Positions 26,706 through 41,200 of a DNA stretch of 64,000 nucleotides are shown piece by piece. Made by a program: the position numbers and the translations under genes. Origin of the DNA: a virus. The stretch's first letter is position 1. Each line of letters starts with the position of its first letter. The stretch is taken from positions 1-64,000 of the IMG/VR virus record IMGVR_UViG_3300046777_001606. One strand, written 5' to 3'. The notes under the pieces were generated by a model that ran no database searches, was not told where the DNA came from, and saw only the letters and a list, made by a program, of their open reading frames with translations.

Positions 26706-26928
26706 CTCAGATTACATGTATCAAATGTGGGGAACAGACAAATTAGTCACAGATTATGATTTAAATAAAAAATCTAAGATGCTTCGTGAGATTAATCATG
26801 ATGATATGACTCCCAAAAAGCATGATTTTATTCATCAGAATGAAATTCATGAAAAAATTCGAAATGATGAAGATTATGATGATTGGGAATATGGAACTGA
26901 GCCCATTCCTTCATCTAAATGGCTATAA
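26683..26928 (+). CDS. Small acidic protein before gene 25 (81 aa)
   Basis: Starts 23 nt inside the previous gene. Highly acidic, His/Asn/Asp rich, without hydrophobic core, suggesting a disordered peptide. Its stop overlaps the TATAAATA late promoter of gene 25. Function unknown. Confidence 0.72.
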   Translation: MGKPSDRNSDYMYQMWGTDKLVTDYDLNKKSKMLREINHDDMTPKKHDFIHQNEIHEKIRNDEDYDDWEYGTEPIPSSKWL

Positions 26929-26931
26929 ATA
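26924..26931 (+). promoter_or_regulatory. T4-type late promoter (TATAAATA)
   Basis: A perfect TATAAATA, 31 nt before the gene 25 ATG at 26962, without a -35. Late transcription in T4-like phages uses this octamer with gp55/gp33-type sigma factors. Confidence 0.8.
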
Positions 26932-26961
26932 AGATAGATTTATAATAACTTTCAACATATT

Positions 26962-27363
26962 ATGCCTCTAGAAAGGGTAAGTAAGGCATTTAAAGATATT
27001 GGGTCATCATTACAGATTAATCCAATCAATCGTGATGTGATTACGATTCAAAATGAAACTGCGATTGCCCGTTCTATACGCAATTTAGTATTTACGGAAC
27101 CAGGAGAAAGATTTTTTAATCCCAATCTTGGTTCCAGAGTAACAAAAATCATTTTTGAAAATTTTGATGAAATTTCTGCTCAACTCATAAAGACAGAAAT
27201 TGAAGAAACAATTAATAATTATGAACCAAGAGTTGATCTCATCGACGTAAGTGTAAATCCAAATTATGATAATAATGAATTTAATATAACGATAAGATAT
27301 AAAATTGTTGGAATTGATGTTTCTCCGCAACAGTTAGCATTTGCACTCCAGCCCACACGATAA
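26962..27363 (+). CDS. gp25: Baseplate wedge subunit, gp25-like (133 aa)
   Basis: Matches the gp25 family: 'AIARSIRNLVFTEPGERFFNP..GS' and 'I.ETINNYEPRVDLIDVSV', length 133 like T4 gp25 (132 aa). It belongs to the baseplate wedge, joining the central hub region and wedges. Driven by the perfect late octamer at 26924. Gene 6 starts immediately after the stop, as in T4-like cyanophages. Confidence 0.93.
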   Translation: MPLERVSKAFKDIGSSLQINPINRDVITIQNETAIARSIRNLVFTEPGERFFNPNLGSRVTKIIFENFDEISAQLIKTEIEETINNYEPRVDLIDVSVNPNYDNNEFNITIRYKIVGIDVSPQQLAFALQPTR

Positions 27364-29277
27364 ATGTCTTTAGTTAATTTTGCTAATTTAGACTTCGATC
27401 AAATCAAGAACTCTATTAAGGATTACCTTAGAGCGAATTCAAATTTTACTGACTATGATTTTGAAGGTTCTAATCTGTCAGTTTTAATCGATGTTTTAGC
27501 ATATAATACATACATTACTTCATACAATGCTAACATGGTTAGCAATGAAGTGTTTATTGATGCAGCAACTCTCAGAGAAAATGTAGTTTCTCTTGCCAGA
27601 AACATAGGTTATATTCCAAGATCAAAAAAATGTGCTACTGCTAATATTTCATTTTTTGTTGACGTATCTGCTTTAAATAATAATCCGATTTCTTTGACTC
27701 TAAAAAAAGGAGTAGTATGCACTACTGCTACAACATTTGGTACTCAGAACTATTCATTTGCAATTGTAAATGATGTTACTGCACCTATTGTAAATCAAAT
27801 CGCAAATTTTACAGTAGATGTATGTGAAGGAACTTATATTACAACAACATTTACAGTAGATTCAAATGATCCAAATCAAAGGTTTATTTTACCCAATACT
27901 GGAATTGATACTGCTACCATTCGAGTTCTTGTGCGAGATACTGAGACAAATACAACCGCAAGAACATTTAATTTAGCTGATAGTTTATTTAAGGTTAACT
28001 CAACTTCAAACATATTTTTCTTACAAGAAATTGAAGATGAAAGATATGAAATTATTTTTGGTGATGGTATTTTTGGCGAAAAACTTCAAAATTTAAATTA
28101 TATTGAAGTTTCCTATATTGTAACAAATGGAAAAGATGCAAACGGAATTGATTCTTTTACCTTTAATGGTAGATTACTTGATAACAATGGTAATGCTGTT
28201 ACTTCAGAAATATCTCTCGTAACCACAAATTCTCCAGCAGGAGAAGGTAAAGATATTGAATCAGTATCCTCTATTAAAAAATTTGCTCCAAGAATTTATG
28301 CATCTCAAAATAGAGCAGTTACATCTGCAGACTATGAAGCAATTGTACCGCTAGTTTATCCAGAAGCAGAATCAGTTGCCGTTTTTGGTGGAGAAACTTT
28401 AGATCCACCAAAGTATGGTAGAGTTTTTATATCAATCAAACCCTTTAATGGTGATTTTGTTCCTGAAACAATTAAAGATAATGTAAAAGATTTATTGAGA
28501 AAGTATAATGTAGCGGGAACAGTTGTTGAAATAGTTGACTTAAAATATCTGTATGTAGAATACCAAGCGAATGCATACTTTAATGTAAACAAAGCTCCAA
28601 GTGCAGATTACGTCAAAGCAATTATAGATGAAAATATTGCAAGTTATGCAGATTCTGTGGAGTTAAATAAGTATGGTGCAAGATTTAAATATAGTCGATT
28701 TTTAAATATAATCGATACCAGTCACGATTCAGTAACATCAAACATTACTCGAATACAAATCAGAAGAGATTTGAGACCCGTTTTAAATCAATTTGCCCAA
28801 TACGAAATTTGTTATGGAAATGAATTTTATGTGAAAAATCCAAATGGATACAACATTAAAACATCTGGATTTTTATCGAGTGGAATTACTGATACTGTCT
28901 ATATTTCCGATTTACCAAATTCTGATCTTAAAACAGGATCTCTGTTTTTATTTAAACTTGGGGGAACTGGAAATAATATAGAACCAACTATTGTGAAGAA
29001 AAATATTGGAACAATTGATTATGTTAAGGGTGAACTGAGATTATTACCAATTAATATTATTTCAACATCAAAGACAAAAAATCAACCAATTATTGAAATA
29101 TCTGCTATACCAAAATCTAATGATGTTATCGGATTGCAAGATCTTTATCTTCAACTAGATACTACAGAAAGTTCATTAAATATGGTATCTGACCAAGTAA
29201 GTTCTGGATCTGACCCATCCGGTTCAACATACATTTTTTCATCAAGCTACATTAACGGAGACCTAGTAAGACTGTAA
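27364..29277 (+). CDS. gp6: Baseplate wedge subunit, gp6-like (637 aa)
   Basis: N-terminal 'FANLDFDQIKNSIKDYLRANSNFTDYDFEGSNLSVLIDVLAYNT' is a gp6 signature, with the long C-terminal beta region as in T4 gp6 (660 aa). Gp6 dimers form the inner ring connecting the wedges. It starts directly after gene 25 and is followed by the giant gene after 4 nt, consistent with one late operon. Confidence 0.93.
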   Translation: MSLVNFANLDFDQIKNSIKDYLRANSNFTDYDFEGSNLSVLIDVLAYNTYITSYNANMVSNEVFIDAATLRENVVSLARNIGYIPRSKKCATANISFFVDVSALNNNPISLTLKKGVVCTTATTFGTQNYSFAIVNDVTAPIVNQIANFTVDVCEGTYITTTFTVDSNDPNQRFILPNTGIDTATIRVLVRDTETNTTARTFNLADSLFKVNSTSNIFFLQEIEDERYEIIFGDGIFGEKLQNLNYIEVSYIVTNGKDANGIDSFTFNGRLLDNNGNAVTSEISLVTTNSPAGEGKDIESVSSIKKFAPRIYASQNRAVTSADYEAIVPLVYPEAESVAVFGGETLDPPKYGRVFISIKPFNGDFVPETIKDNVKDLLRKYNVAGTVVEIVDLKYLYVEYQANAYFNVNKAPSADYVKAIIDENIASYADSVELNKYGARFKYSRFLNIIDTSHDSVTSNITRIQIRRDLRPVLNQFAQYEICYGNEFYVKNPNGYNIKTSGFLSSGITDTVYISDLPNSDLKTGSLFLFKLGGTGNNIEPTIVKKNIGTIDYVKGELRLLPINIISTSKTKNQPIIEISAIPKSNDVIGLQDLYLQLDTTESSLNMVSDQVSSGSDPSGSTYIFSSSYINGDLVRL

Positions 29278-29281
29278 TAAC

Positions 29282-32200
29282 ATGAGAGATACAAGAGTAA
29301 AAATTAGTTCTATCGTAGAAAATCAACTTCCCGCATATGTTAGGGAAGAGTTCCCACTAGTTAATGATCTATTATCTCAATATTACATATCTTTAGAGTC
29401 TCAAACCTTACCTGCAGATATCTTACAAAATATTGATCAATACGTTAAACTTGATAATATATCATCATTGGTTGAATCGACTAATTTAATCGACACTGTA
29501 GAATTATATGATGATACAATAACTGTTAATTCTAATGCCGGATTTCCAGAGGAATATGGATTAATAAAAATTGATAATGAAATCATCACTTATACTGGAA
29601 AAGAACAAAATAGTCTTACCGATACTTGCACAATTTCAATAGGATCATCTATAGCATATTTGTCGGGTATCAGCACATTATATACGGGACGACCTTTTGT
29701 TCTTAATTCTTTAAGTGCTTCTCCAACAATTACTTCTGTTGGGTCAACTTTTGTCATCTTATCAAGTATTGTAGTAGATTCTGAAAATACTTCCGGATAC
29801 ACCACGACAAATAATTATACATTCAAAATTGATAGACCACAATTTACAGGATGTGTAAGAGGATTTAGTGGAATAACCTCATATATTAGTAATAGTGCTA
29901 TATCTGATCTAGTTTTTACATCAACTAATGCAGATTCTCATGTCAATGGATCTCAAGTTGATAATTTAAGTATTCTTCTTTTTAAACAATTTCTAAAAAA
30001 AGTCAAAGCTCAAGCTTCACCGGGATTTGAAAATAGAGATTTTGATGCAGACTTAAATGAAAATATTTTTATAAAGCAATCAAAAGACTTTTATTCATCT
30101 AAAGGAACTGATCCTTCTTTTAAAATACTATTTAATGTATTGTATGGAGAAGATGCAAAAATTATAAAACCCAGAGACTATGTAATTGAACCATCAAATG
30201 CACAGTATAGAATAACAAGAGATATAGTTGTTGAACCAATAGAAGGATCTATTGATAATATTGTTAACAGAACAATCTTTCAGGACTCGTCCACTATTTC
30301 AGAGCAAGCAAGAGCAAGTGTTAATGGTGTAGAGAAGTTTTTAAGAAACGGAAAAGAATATTATATTGTAAGTTTAGATAAAGATTCTATATTTGGTTCT
30401 TTTGTTATTAATCCTAAAACAAAAGTAGTAACTAATGTATCTATTGGTGCAACTCATATTGATGTTGATACAACTGCTGGATTTCCAGAGACAGGCGGAA
30501 GTTTACTTATAGAACTTACTGATGGAACAACTTTTTATATTACATATGAATCTAAAACATTAACCCAGTTTTTTGGATGTTCTGGCATTGATCGAGTTAT
30601 TCCAGACACTTCAAATATAATTTTTGAAAATTTTGCTTATTCCTATTCTGATATCGAAAGACAAAACAAAATTCAATTTAGAATAACTGGAGTTTTATCA
30701 GATCTAATAGTTCCGCAGGAAACAGATTCATTTGTTAAAGATGATGTTGTTTTTGCAAAGACTTTGGGAACAGAAATTGAAGGATTAAAAGCAAATAATT
30801 GGTTTTTTAATCTATCAACTACGTATAATGTTCAATCTGTTTCTCTTGTCGGTTTAAGTCCATTTATATACAATCTTACTTTATATGACAACCATATTTT
30901 TAGATTGGGTGATGCTATTGAGGTCTACGGATCAGATGGAACAGAAATATCTGGAGAAGTAAGTTCACTTATAAGCGAAAGAGCAATTAGTGTACTCGTT
31001 CAGGGACAATTAAGCACTTCATCAACTATAAGATATAGGATCAAGAGAAGTCTATCAAGAGTAAATGCTGTTGGATATCCCGAGTTAACTGCATACACTG
31101 CAAACGTTCAAAATGTATATTCTGATTTAAAAGGAAATTACTTTGTTGCATCACCTTCACTTCCGTCTTATGGAAGCCAAACTATAACAATTAGAGATTT
31201 AGTTAAAACTTGGTCATCTGATTTTTATGGAACTTCTGTAGAAATTGGTCAACACGGTTTTTATACTGGAGATGCTGTTTATTATACTCCAGGAATTGGT
31301 GCAGATACTGAAGCAGGAATATATTTCATTCAAAAAAATAGCCCAACATCAATTAGTTTAGCAAAAAGTAGACAAAATCTTTTTAGTGGCAAATTAGTTA
31401 CTTTATTTGGAGTTGCTTCTGCAGAAAATAAAATTGAATTACTTGAGTTTGCGGGGCAAAAATTAGAACCTCAAAAACTAATTAGAAAATTTTCTGATCC
31501 AGAGTATGTTACGGGAGATGATTATAAAACTGCGGCAGGAATGATCGGAATGCTTGTGAATGGTGTAGAAATTTTAAATTATAAGTCCAGAGATGTAATA
31601 TACTTTGGTCCCCTAGAAAAAATATATCCATTATCTCCAGGAAGAGGATATGATGTTATTAATCCACCAAATCTAAGAATCAATGATGTAACTGGATATG
31701 GAGCTACAGCGTTCCCCGCAGTAACAGGAAGTCTTGAGAGGATAGATATTTTAGATTCTGGATTCGATTATACTGATATTCCAAAAATTTCAATAACTGG
31801 TGGAAATGGAAATTCTGCAATTGCAGAATGTAATATGATTTCTTTTGAACATGATGTACCATTTTACCCAACATCTGGTGCAGCACCTTTACAAGTAGAT
31901 CTTTCTAATAATACAGTTGCGTTCACGACATATCATAAATTTAGATCTGGAGAAGAAATAATCTATTTGACTGGTGGAGATGTTGCAGTTGGTGGTTTGT
32001 CTACTAATGCCTCGTACTATGTTTCATTAGTTAATGCATATGCAGTAAAATTTCATAAGAGTTTTGAAGATGCTAACGCAGGAATTAATACAATTTCATT
32101 AACTTCTTATGGAACTGGATCTCATAGAGTTAAATCCAAATTCAAAAAGAAAAAAATTGGAAGTATAAGTGTTAAAGATTCTGGATTTGGATATGAAAAT

Positions 32201-35200
32201 AAAAAGATTATCGTAAATTCCTCAGGTATTAGTACTTTTAAAAATACATTATATGCGGAAAATCATGGATATTCGACTGGAGAATTAGTCAGATATTTTT
32301 CAACAGATTCTACAGTAATTGGTGGATTATCAACATCAACTTCATATTATGTGACTGTAGTTGATGATAATAATTTTAAATTATCTCAGGTTGGTTCTGG
32401 ACAAACCACAATTGATTTTTACCAAAAAACAAATCAATTTATAGATCTAACAGACACTGGAACGGGAAATCATATATTTAATTATCCACCTATAGAAGTT
32501 TCAATTAAAGGAACTATTGGAGTAACAACTTTCTCTGGACAAAACTTTGAGGCAGTAATTAATCCAGTCTTTAGGGGAGAAATAAAATCTGTATTTGTTC
32601 AGAATAAAGGTATTTCGTATGGATCCCAAAGTATTATCAATGATAACCGACAACCAGAATTTATTTTAGATTCTGGTTCGGGAGCTGAAGTTCTACCTGT
32701 TATATTAAACGGAGCAATAATCAATGTTATTATTAGATCACCAGGGTCAAATTATAATTCTCCACCAAACTTAGTTGTAACTGGTAAAGGAACTGGTGCG
32801 ATTTTAAGCCCAATACTCATTGATGGTAAATTAAAAGGAGTTTATGTTGTATATGGTGGATATGGATACGAAAATGGGTCAACTTTTATCAATGTTACTC
32901 CATCAGGAACAGGATGTGAACTGGAAGCACAAATAAAAACATGGACTATTAATAAAGTACAAAGAAATATTACAACCAATCAAATTAGTGATGATGATGG
33001 ATTTATTGATAATGGAACCAATACTGACTATGGTCTCCAATATAGTCATGCATATGCACCAAGAACTTTAAGAAGACGTATTCTTTCTTCCAAAATCCAA
33101 AATGGTCAGTATGTTTTTTCACCAGATTTACAATTATCATCTGGTATTGAAATAGCATCATCTTCACACTCGCCAATTATTGGATACGCTTATGATGGAA
33201 ATCCAATATATGGTCCATATGGATATGATACTCCAGAGGGTGGAACAATTAGATCAATGATATCTAGTTATGAGCAATCTCTAAGTATTGAAAGACCAGA
33301 TACCAATTTATATCCTGCGGGGTTCTTTATTGAAGATTTTGTTTATACTGGTTCGGGTGATTTAGATGAACATAATGGAAGATATTGCGTAACTCCAGAA
33401 TATCCAAATGGTGTTTATGCTTATTTTGCAACTATATTTAATGGATCGCCAGATGGTTCTGGAATATTTGTAAGATACAAGAGACCTGTATTCCCATATT
33501 TTATTGGAGATTCTTATAAGTCAAAGCCAATTGATTTTAACTTTGATTATAGATCAAACCAAGATTTAACAGATATTAATGCTACAGGATGGGTACGAAA
33601 TACAACACCATATGGACTTTTAAAGTCAAAAACATCTTATGAATATGTAATTAACCCAACTAAAATAAAACAGCAGAAGACATACATCCAAGGTACTTCA
33701 AGAGGATCTGTAGATAGTATCGGTATTCTTACTGCTGGAAATTTATATCAGGTTAATGATAAAATTGTATTTGATCCCACCGTTCAGTCCAATATCAAAG
33801 CATCCGCAAAGGTATCTAAAGTTAAAGGTTCTTTTGTAACAACAGTTAGTTTAGCATCGTCGGTAACTAACGCGGAATTTATTTTATATAACTCAGGAAC
33901 AAATCTCATTGGTTTTACATCTTCACCTCATGGATTTTCTAACAATGATATTGTTAATGTTGTTATAAACGACAAAGAACAAAAAACTGGAAATATTAAA
34001 ACATCAACAAATAATCTGTACTTAACTGCAGGAGTTCCTATTCCTAGTGTAACAGGAGCAGTAACTTATTTCAAAGTAACTGGTAATTTAAATTATCCAA
34101 ACATAAAAGAAAATGATATTTACATTATCAATAATAAAGAACAAGTAAAAGTTTTAGAAATAGATGCAAAATCTTCTAGAATTAAAGTTCTGAGAAATAT
34201 TACTTCAGCTGGTGGTATAACATCATATTCATCTTCTCAAAGATTGATTGAAAAAACAAGAAGACTTCAAATTGATTTGGGAATTTCAACTACTTATCAG
34301 TATAATTTAAATAAAGAAATTTATTTTAACCCCAGAGAAGCACTGGGAATCGGAACAACATCCGGAGTAGGGATTACAACTACATTGCAATTTAGTGACC
34401 CTGGTGTTGGAATTGCTAGTATTACAATACCAACAAGAGCAATCTATCTTCCAAATCATGGATTGGAGACAAATACTGAACTAATTTATTCCGCTAATAG
34501 TGGAACTCCAATTTCAATATCTACAAATGGATCTGTTTCCTATCAAATTCCAGATAACTCAATAGTTTACTGTGCAAAATTTTCCAACGATTTGATCGGA
34601 ATTTCTACAACAAAATTGGGTATTGGTAGTACGGGGTCTTTTGTTGGGTTAGGATCAGAAGTTTCATATTTGATGTATTTTATTGCTACAGGTGTTGGAA
34701 ACACTCATAGCTTTAAAACTAATTATCCTAATGTATTAAAAGGAAAAATTACAAGAAATGTTGTTACAGTATCAACAGCATCTTCGCACGGATTGAGTAT
34801 AGACGATAAAATTGATTTAACTTGTATTGCAGGAATAACCACAAACGTTAAGATTGTATATAATGATTTTAATAGAAGACTTTTAGTAAATCCAAGAAAT
34901 TTTGTTGCATCTGATATTGACGTACAAAACGATATTATCACAATTCCAAACCATCAATATACGATGGGACAAAAAATTATTCACACATCAACTTCGCCAG
35001 CTAGTGGACTGTCAAATAATAAAATTTATTATGCAATTGTAGTTGATAAAGATAGAATAAAGTTGGCAGATACTTATTATGACTCTACAAATAAAATTCC
35101 AGCAACTGTAGGAATTGCTTCAACTTCTTTTGGAACAATTGCTGCTGTTAACCCACCAATAAAAATTGCAAGAAATCAAAATATTGTATTTGATGTTTCA

Positions 35201-38200
35201 GATTCTTCGTTATCTTTCATTAAAGATAATTTACAGTATTCTGCATTTGATCTGAATTTTTACGAAGACAGTAATTTTAGAAATCCATATCTTAAGAGTC
35301 CATCATCTGCAACTTTTGATGTTATAAAATCTGGAAATATTGGTATTGACTCTACGGCAAAAGTAACTCTTAATATTAAGCAAGATACTCCACAAAATCT
35401 TTATTATCAGTTAGAAGTAGTCAATAAAAATATTAATACTCAGATTAAAAAGGACTTATTTATTGATAACGAACTTGTTAATAATAACAATACATTAATT
35501 TTAGTTGATAGTAAGTATAATGGAACTCATACTGTAAGTGGAGTAACGTCAACTGCATTCACATTTAATATCGCAGAAACTCCAGAAGTTGGAAGTTATT
35601 CTTATATACAATCTAATTTATCGTACATTACGTCATCAGAAACTGCCTTTGGATCTATTGAAAAGATAACTATTTTAGATAGTGGATTTGGTTATGAAAT
35701 CGTTCCTAAAGTTTCTGAAATTATTTCGGATTATGGATTCGGGGCTCTTTTATATCCAAAGAGCGAGACAATAGGAAATATTAAAACTTCTAAAATTGCA
35801 GATATTGGATTTGATTATTCTGCAGATCTAACAATTAGACCATCTAGTAAGTTTCCAGATCTAATTAAAATTTCTCCATTAACTTCGTTTGAATCAATCG
35901 GAGTTACTACATCTGGTAGAAGATATTCAACGGTTCCAGATTTAATTGTTTTAGATGGATATACTGGAGAACTTGTAGATGATGTTGAATTATCATATGA
36001 TATTCGTAATAAAAAAGTCGAAATTATTACAAATACAAAATCTCTTTATAATGTTGAGCCTAGAATTATACCTATTAATAATTCTAATGGTGTTGGTATC
36101 AGTTCCGTATTTTTTGATACATCTTCAAAAGATGTAATTGTAACCTTGGGTTCTAGTTTCAGCAATGCCGCAGATTTCCCATTTGATATAGGCAGTAAAG
36201 TATTTGTTGAGGGTATTAGTGTTGGTGTAAATTCAACCGGTAAAGGATATAATTCTGATGGATATCAATATCAACTTTTTACAGTTACAAATACTGATCC
36301 AAATATTGGAGGAGCGGATCCTACTGTAACATACAACCTTACCGAATTCTTAGGGGTCGGAGAATTACCCGGAAGATATGATAGGGTTAATTCTGTAGGT
36401 AGAATTATACCAGAATTCCAATTAGCTAAATTTAATTCTGTTCTTGTTGATCCAAAAGAAATTGTTTATTTTGTTGGTGAAGAAATTTCTTCCACAGACA
36501 ATACAGGAATTGTAAACTCTATTGATACTAGGACTGATTTAATTAAGGTAACTTCAGGTGGAAATTTCTATATTGGAGATTTGCTTGAAGGTAAAACATC
36601 TGGAACTTTGGGTTATATTATTGATATTAAAAAATTTGAATCGAATTATGATGTTTTCCCAACAAGTTTAGTTAGAAAAGGTTGGAAAAAAGAAACTGGA
36701 ACTTTAAATAACTCATTCCAAAGAATCCATGATAGTGATTATCATCAGTATTTTTCGTATTCAGTAAAATCTCCAATTCCATACGATACTTGGAATGACG
36801 CGGTTAGCGCATTAAATCATACATCAGGATTTAAAAAGTTTAGTGATTTGATTATTGAAACAAATAACTTTGTGGGAATTGATACCAATCAAGATAATGC
36901 AACATTTGTTAGAATTGACTTTATTTCCGAAATGGACTTGAATTGTGTGACGGATTTTGATCTAGCTACAGAAAATAGTCTTCTTGTTAAAAATAAATAT
37001 GTTTCCAATGAAATAAGACCAATATCAAGAATTTTACTTGATTATCAACAGTCAATTAATAACAGAGTTTTAACAATTGATGATATTGGACCACAATTTA
37101 ATTCTGCAGAAAGATTTAATAAGTACACTATAATTGATAGCTTTGATTTATTTACTAATAATACATATAGAGCTAGAAAATACCTTGCATTTATAAGAGA
37201 TAAGAGATTTGTAAACGATAGGGAAGTTTTATTAATTTCTACACTTCATAATTCATTTGAAGGATATGTAACACAATATGGAAGAACAGAAACATCTTAT
37301 GATTTAGGATTTTTTGATTTTCTTGTTTTTGGTACGGTTGGTAATCTTGCATTTTATCCAAGAAAGTTTGCAGTTAATGATTTTGATGTTAATTTACTAA
37401 CCTATGATCTAAGAGACTCATTTGCTGGAATAGCGAGTACAAGTGTTGGAACAATTGCTAATATTAACTCTTCAACTGTTCAAATTGCATCTGGGGTTTC
37501 CACTGCGACTACTATTGTTAGTATTGCATCATCCTATAGATCTGCAAAACTTATTGTAGAGATTTCGGGAATTAATCCAGGAATTTCAAGTACGACTCCA
37601 TATTATTTCAGCGAAATAAGTTTACTTCATGATGGAACAAATGTTTATCAAAGTGAATACGGTAATTTGAGTAATGAACCATTCACTGCATCAGTTGGAG
37701 TTGGAATTTGTACTTTTAATGCATATCTTAGCGGATCTGATATCAAACTAGATTTAATACCAAATGCCGGGTTATCTACAACTATTAACGTTAATACTCT
37801 AGCTGTTTCAATAGGAAATAGCGCATTTACTGGTGTTGGAACTTTTGTCGTAGCAACATCAGAGATTAGTTCAAAATACACTTCAATTGCATCATCAACA
37901 TCACCAATTCAAAATAGCGTAGCTTCTTATTCGTATGATGCATATAGTGGTGGATATTTCATCTTTAGTATTGAAGATACAACAAATAACTCTTATGAGA
38001 TGTGTGAAGTTGTTGTGTGTAATGATAATACAGAAGCATATATTAATGACTTTGGAAATGTCCAATCAAGTGTTGGTCTTGGAACTTTTGGAGTAGGATT
38101 TAGTACATCACTTATAAACGTTTACTTTACTCCAAATCCAAATATTAACGTTCAAGTAAGAGCATATCAAAACGCTTTAGGGAATTATGACGATCAATAC

Positions 38201-41200
38201 CCAACGGAAATTGGATTTACAAATTCATCAATTACTGCAGATTCTGGTGTTTATGTTGGAACAAAACGAGATATTCAAAGAACTTTTAATTTAACTTATA
38301 AAAATAATGATATTTTCCAAAGAGCATTTAGTGGAGAAAGTTCTACAGTTGTTGATCTTACAAAAGATCAAATAAGACTTCCAAATCATTATTTTGTTAC
38401 TGGAGAAGAAGTTACTTATGTTCCTAGAGGAAAAGGAACTGTTGCTCCAATTGGAATTGCAACCACATCAATTCCTGGAATCGGGACTACCGACAAGTTA
38501 CCTTCAACTCTTTACATTGTTAAAGTTGATGAGTTAAACGTTAAAGTTGCAACATCAGCTAGCAATGCACTTAAGACAACTCCAGAGGTTCTTGATTTAA
38601 CTTCAGTTGGAATCGGAACCTCTCATATATTCATATGCAAAAATCAAAATGCTAGGGTTTTAATATCAATTGATAATGTTATTCAATCGCCAATTGTAGC
38701 AGCTGCCATTACTGCTTCATTATCTCAAAGAATAACTCCCGTCGATAATGTTATACAGGTTGTTTCTGGAATTTCATCTTATGCATCTGGAGAATTATTA
38801 AAGATTGATGATGAAATTATGTTGATTGAATCTCTTGGATTTGGTGCAACAAACGCAATACTTGTCCAAAGACCTTGGTTAGGAACTGTTCTTGCTACAC
38901 ACGAAGCAAATTCAGTAATTACTAAAATAACTGGAGATTATAATATTACAAATAATGCTATTAACTTTGTTGATGCTCCATATGGTCTAACACCACTTTC
39001 ATCAACAACCAATATAGCTCCAGAAAGAGATTGGATTGGTATCTCCACAAGATCTTCTTTTAATGGAAGATCTTTCATGAGATCTGGATTTCCAAATGGA
39101 ACTAACACTCCATATGCATTAAATTATGTTTTTGATAACATTTCAGATCAATTTAATGGGTTCTCAACATCATTTATTCTGAAAAATAACAAACAAAATA
39201 TTGCTGGTATTCAAACTAGCAACGCAATAATTCTACTTAAAGACGTATTTCAAGGACCAAATAGGATTGGTGGAGGAACAGTTGATGTAGTTTCAAATTA
39301 TGCGTTAACAGAAAATTCTGGAATTACAACAATAATTTTTAACGCCAGCGCATCACCAACAACTTATGATATTAATAACTCTAACATTCCAGTAGGTGGT
39401 GTTATTATATCTTTGGGATCATCAAGTATTGGGTGGAATGATTATCAAGCTCCTATGGGAGCTGGTGGTACAGCAATTGTCTCTGCTGCAGGAACTATTT
39501 CTGCGGTTCGCATCAATAATGCTGGTGGTGGATACAGAACTGGAATTCAAACCTTTGTTAGGGTTGGCGTTAGAACAAATGCCGAAGCAGGAAAGATTAC
39601 TTATGTTGGATTTGCATCAATTTCGGGAGGAAGAGTTCTTGGTGTAGCAATTACTAATGGTGGTGTTGGATTTGCATCAACCAATCCACCACAAGTAGTT
39701 ATAGAAAAACCTGTTCCCTATTCTAATATTCCATTAATATATTCATCTTCCAATCCTGGTGGTGCAGCGGCTGGAGTTGGAACAGGCGCTAAGATTGATC
39801 TTTATATAAGTCAAGAGGGAGAAGCAAAAGATTGGACTCTCATCAATCTTGGATATGGTTATAAACCTGGGGAAATATTAACTGTAGGTTTAGATACCAG
39901 TGGAGTTTTTGGAATTCCTAAAGAATATCTTGGGCGTTTTGCAGATGGTGGAAATCTTCTTTCTAAGAATAGAGCTTTTGTTCAGGAAGAAGTTGTAGCA
40001 TATGTGGAATTTAACTTCCCAGGAATTTCAACAAGTCCGACTTATGATCGTGCAAAATGTAAGAGAGATGTTGGTTATATTGTTGATGCAATTACATTTG
40101 ACTTAGCTTTTGGTGGAAATTCAGAATCAATTAGCGCAGGATTAGCATATTGGAATGCGGGTGCATCTTATGTTGCAAATGAAAGAGCAGAAACTATTTT
40201 TGCATATGATTATGTTAAGTTCATTGGTCAATATATTATCAACAACCAATCTCCACCAACACTTTATCAATTCCCAATTGTAGAGAATCAGGTTTTTGAT
40301 TTTACATTAATTCAAGATTATGAAAATAATAATGCAAATTATTTTCATAGAAGAAAAGATGCAAGAAATCTTATTGTTGGAAATAGACAGGAAATTATAG
40401 ATAGATCTCTTGCTGCAGTCGCAGTTGGATATACCAATTTCTACTTCCCAGGAGAAGCACAGACTACTCCAAGATCAAGATATTATGATGCACACAGATT
40501 AATTCAACTTAATAAGCAAGAAGTTATTGATAGATCTCTTGCATCCGTAGCAATTGGATATTCTGATTTCTACTTCCCAGGAGATGCTCAAACAACAAAT
40601 AGATCAAGATACTATGATGCATATAGATTAATTCAAAATAATAGATCTGAAATTGTTGGTAGCGCATGGACAGCAGTTTCTACTGCATATCCTGGAGTTA
40701 CAACAACGGCATCAAAATGCCAACGAGATCTTGGATATTTTGTTGATGCAGTTTCTACTGACGTATTTACTGGTGGTAACAATTATGCTAGAGAATTTAC
40801 ATTGCAATATTTTAGCAATGGAAGTTTGATTCCAAATGGAGTTCTTGGCGTTCAAACCGAATCCATTTTTGCTTTCCATTCTGCTCGTGATTTCATGAGA
40901 TTGGCTGTAAGAAATCAATTAACTTACACGGATCTCGGTATTAGTTCTGGTCCTCCAACATATGGAATTGGATCAACCGTTGGAATTGCTAGCACTGCAG
41001 CTTGTTATGATGTACAGTTGAACATTATCAGTTTGACTGGTATTGTTACAACTGTTCTCGGAGCTGCCTCGACAGCAAGCTTACCTGCTAGAAATCTTGG
41101 TAATTTCAATGTTACAGTTGGAGTTGGTAGTACAGTTGGATTTGGATCAACTTCATCTCCTGGCGGTCTTAAGTGTGCCCGAGATCTTGGATATTTTGTT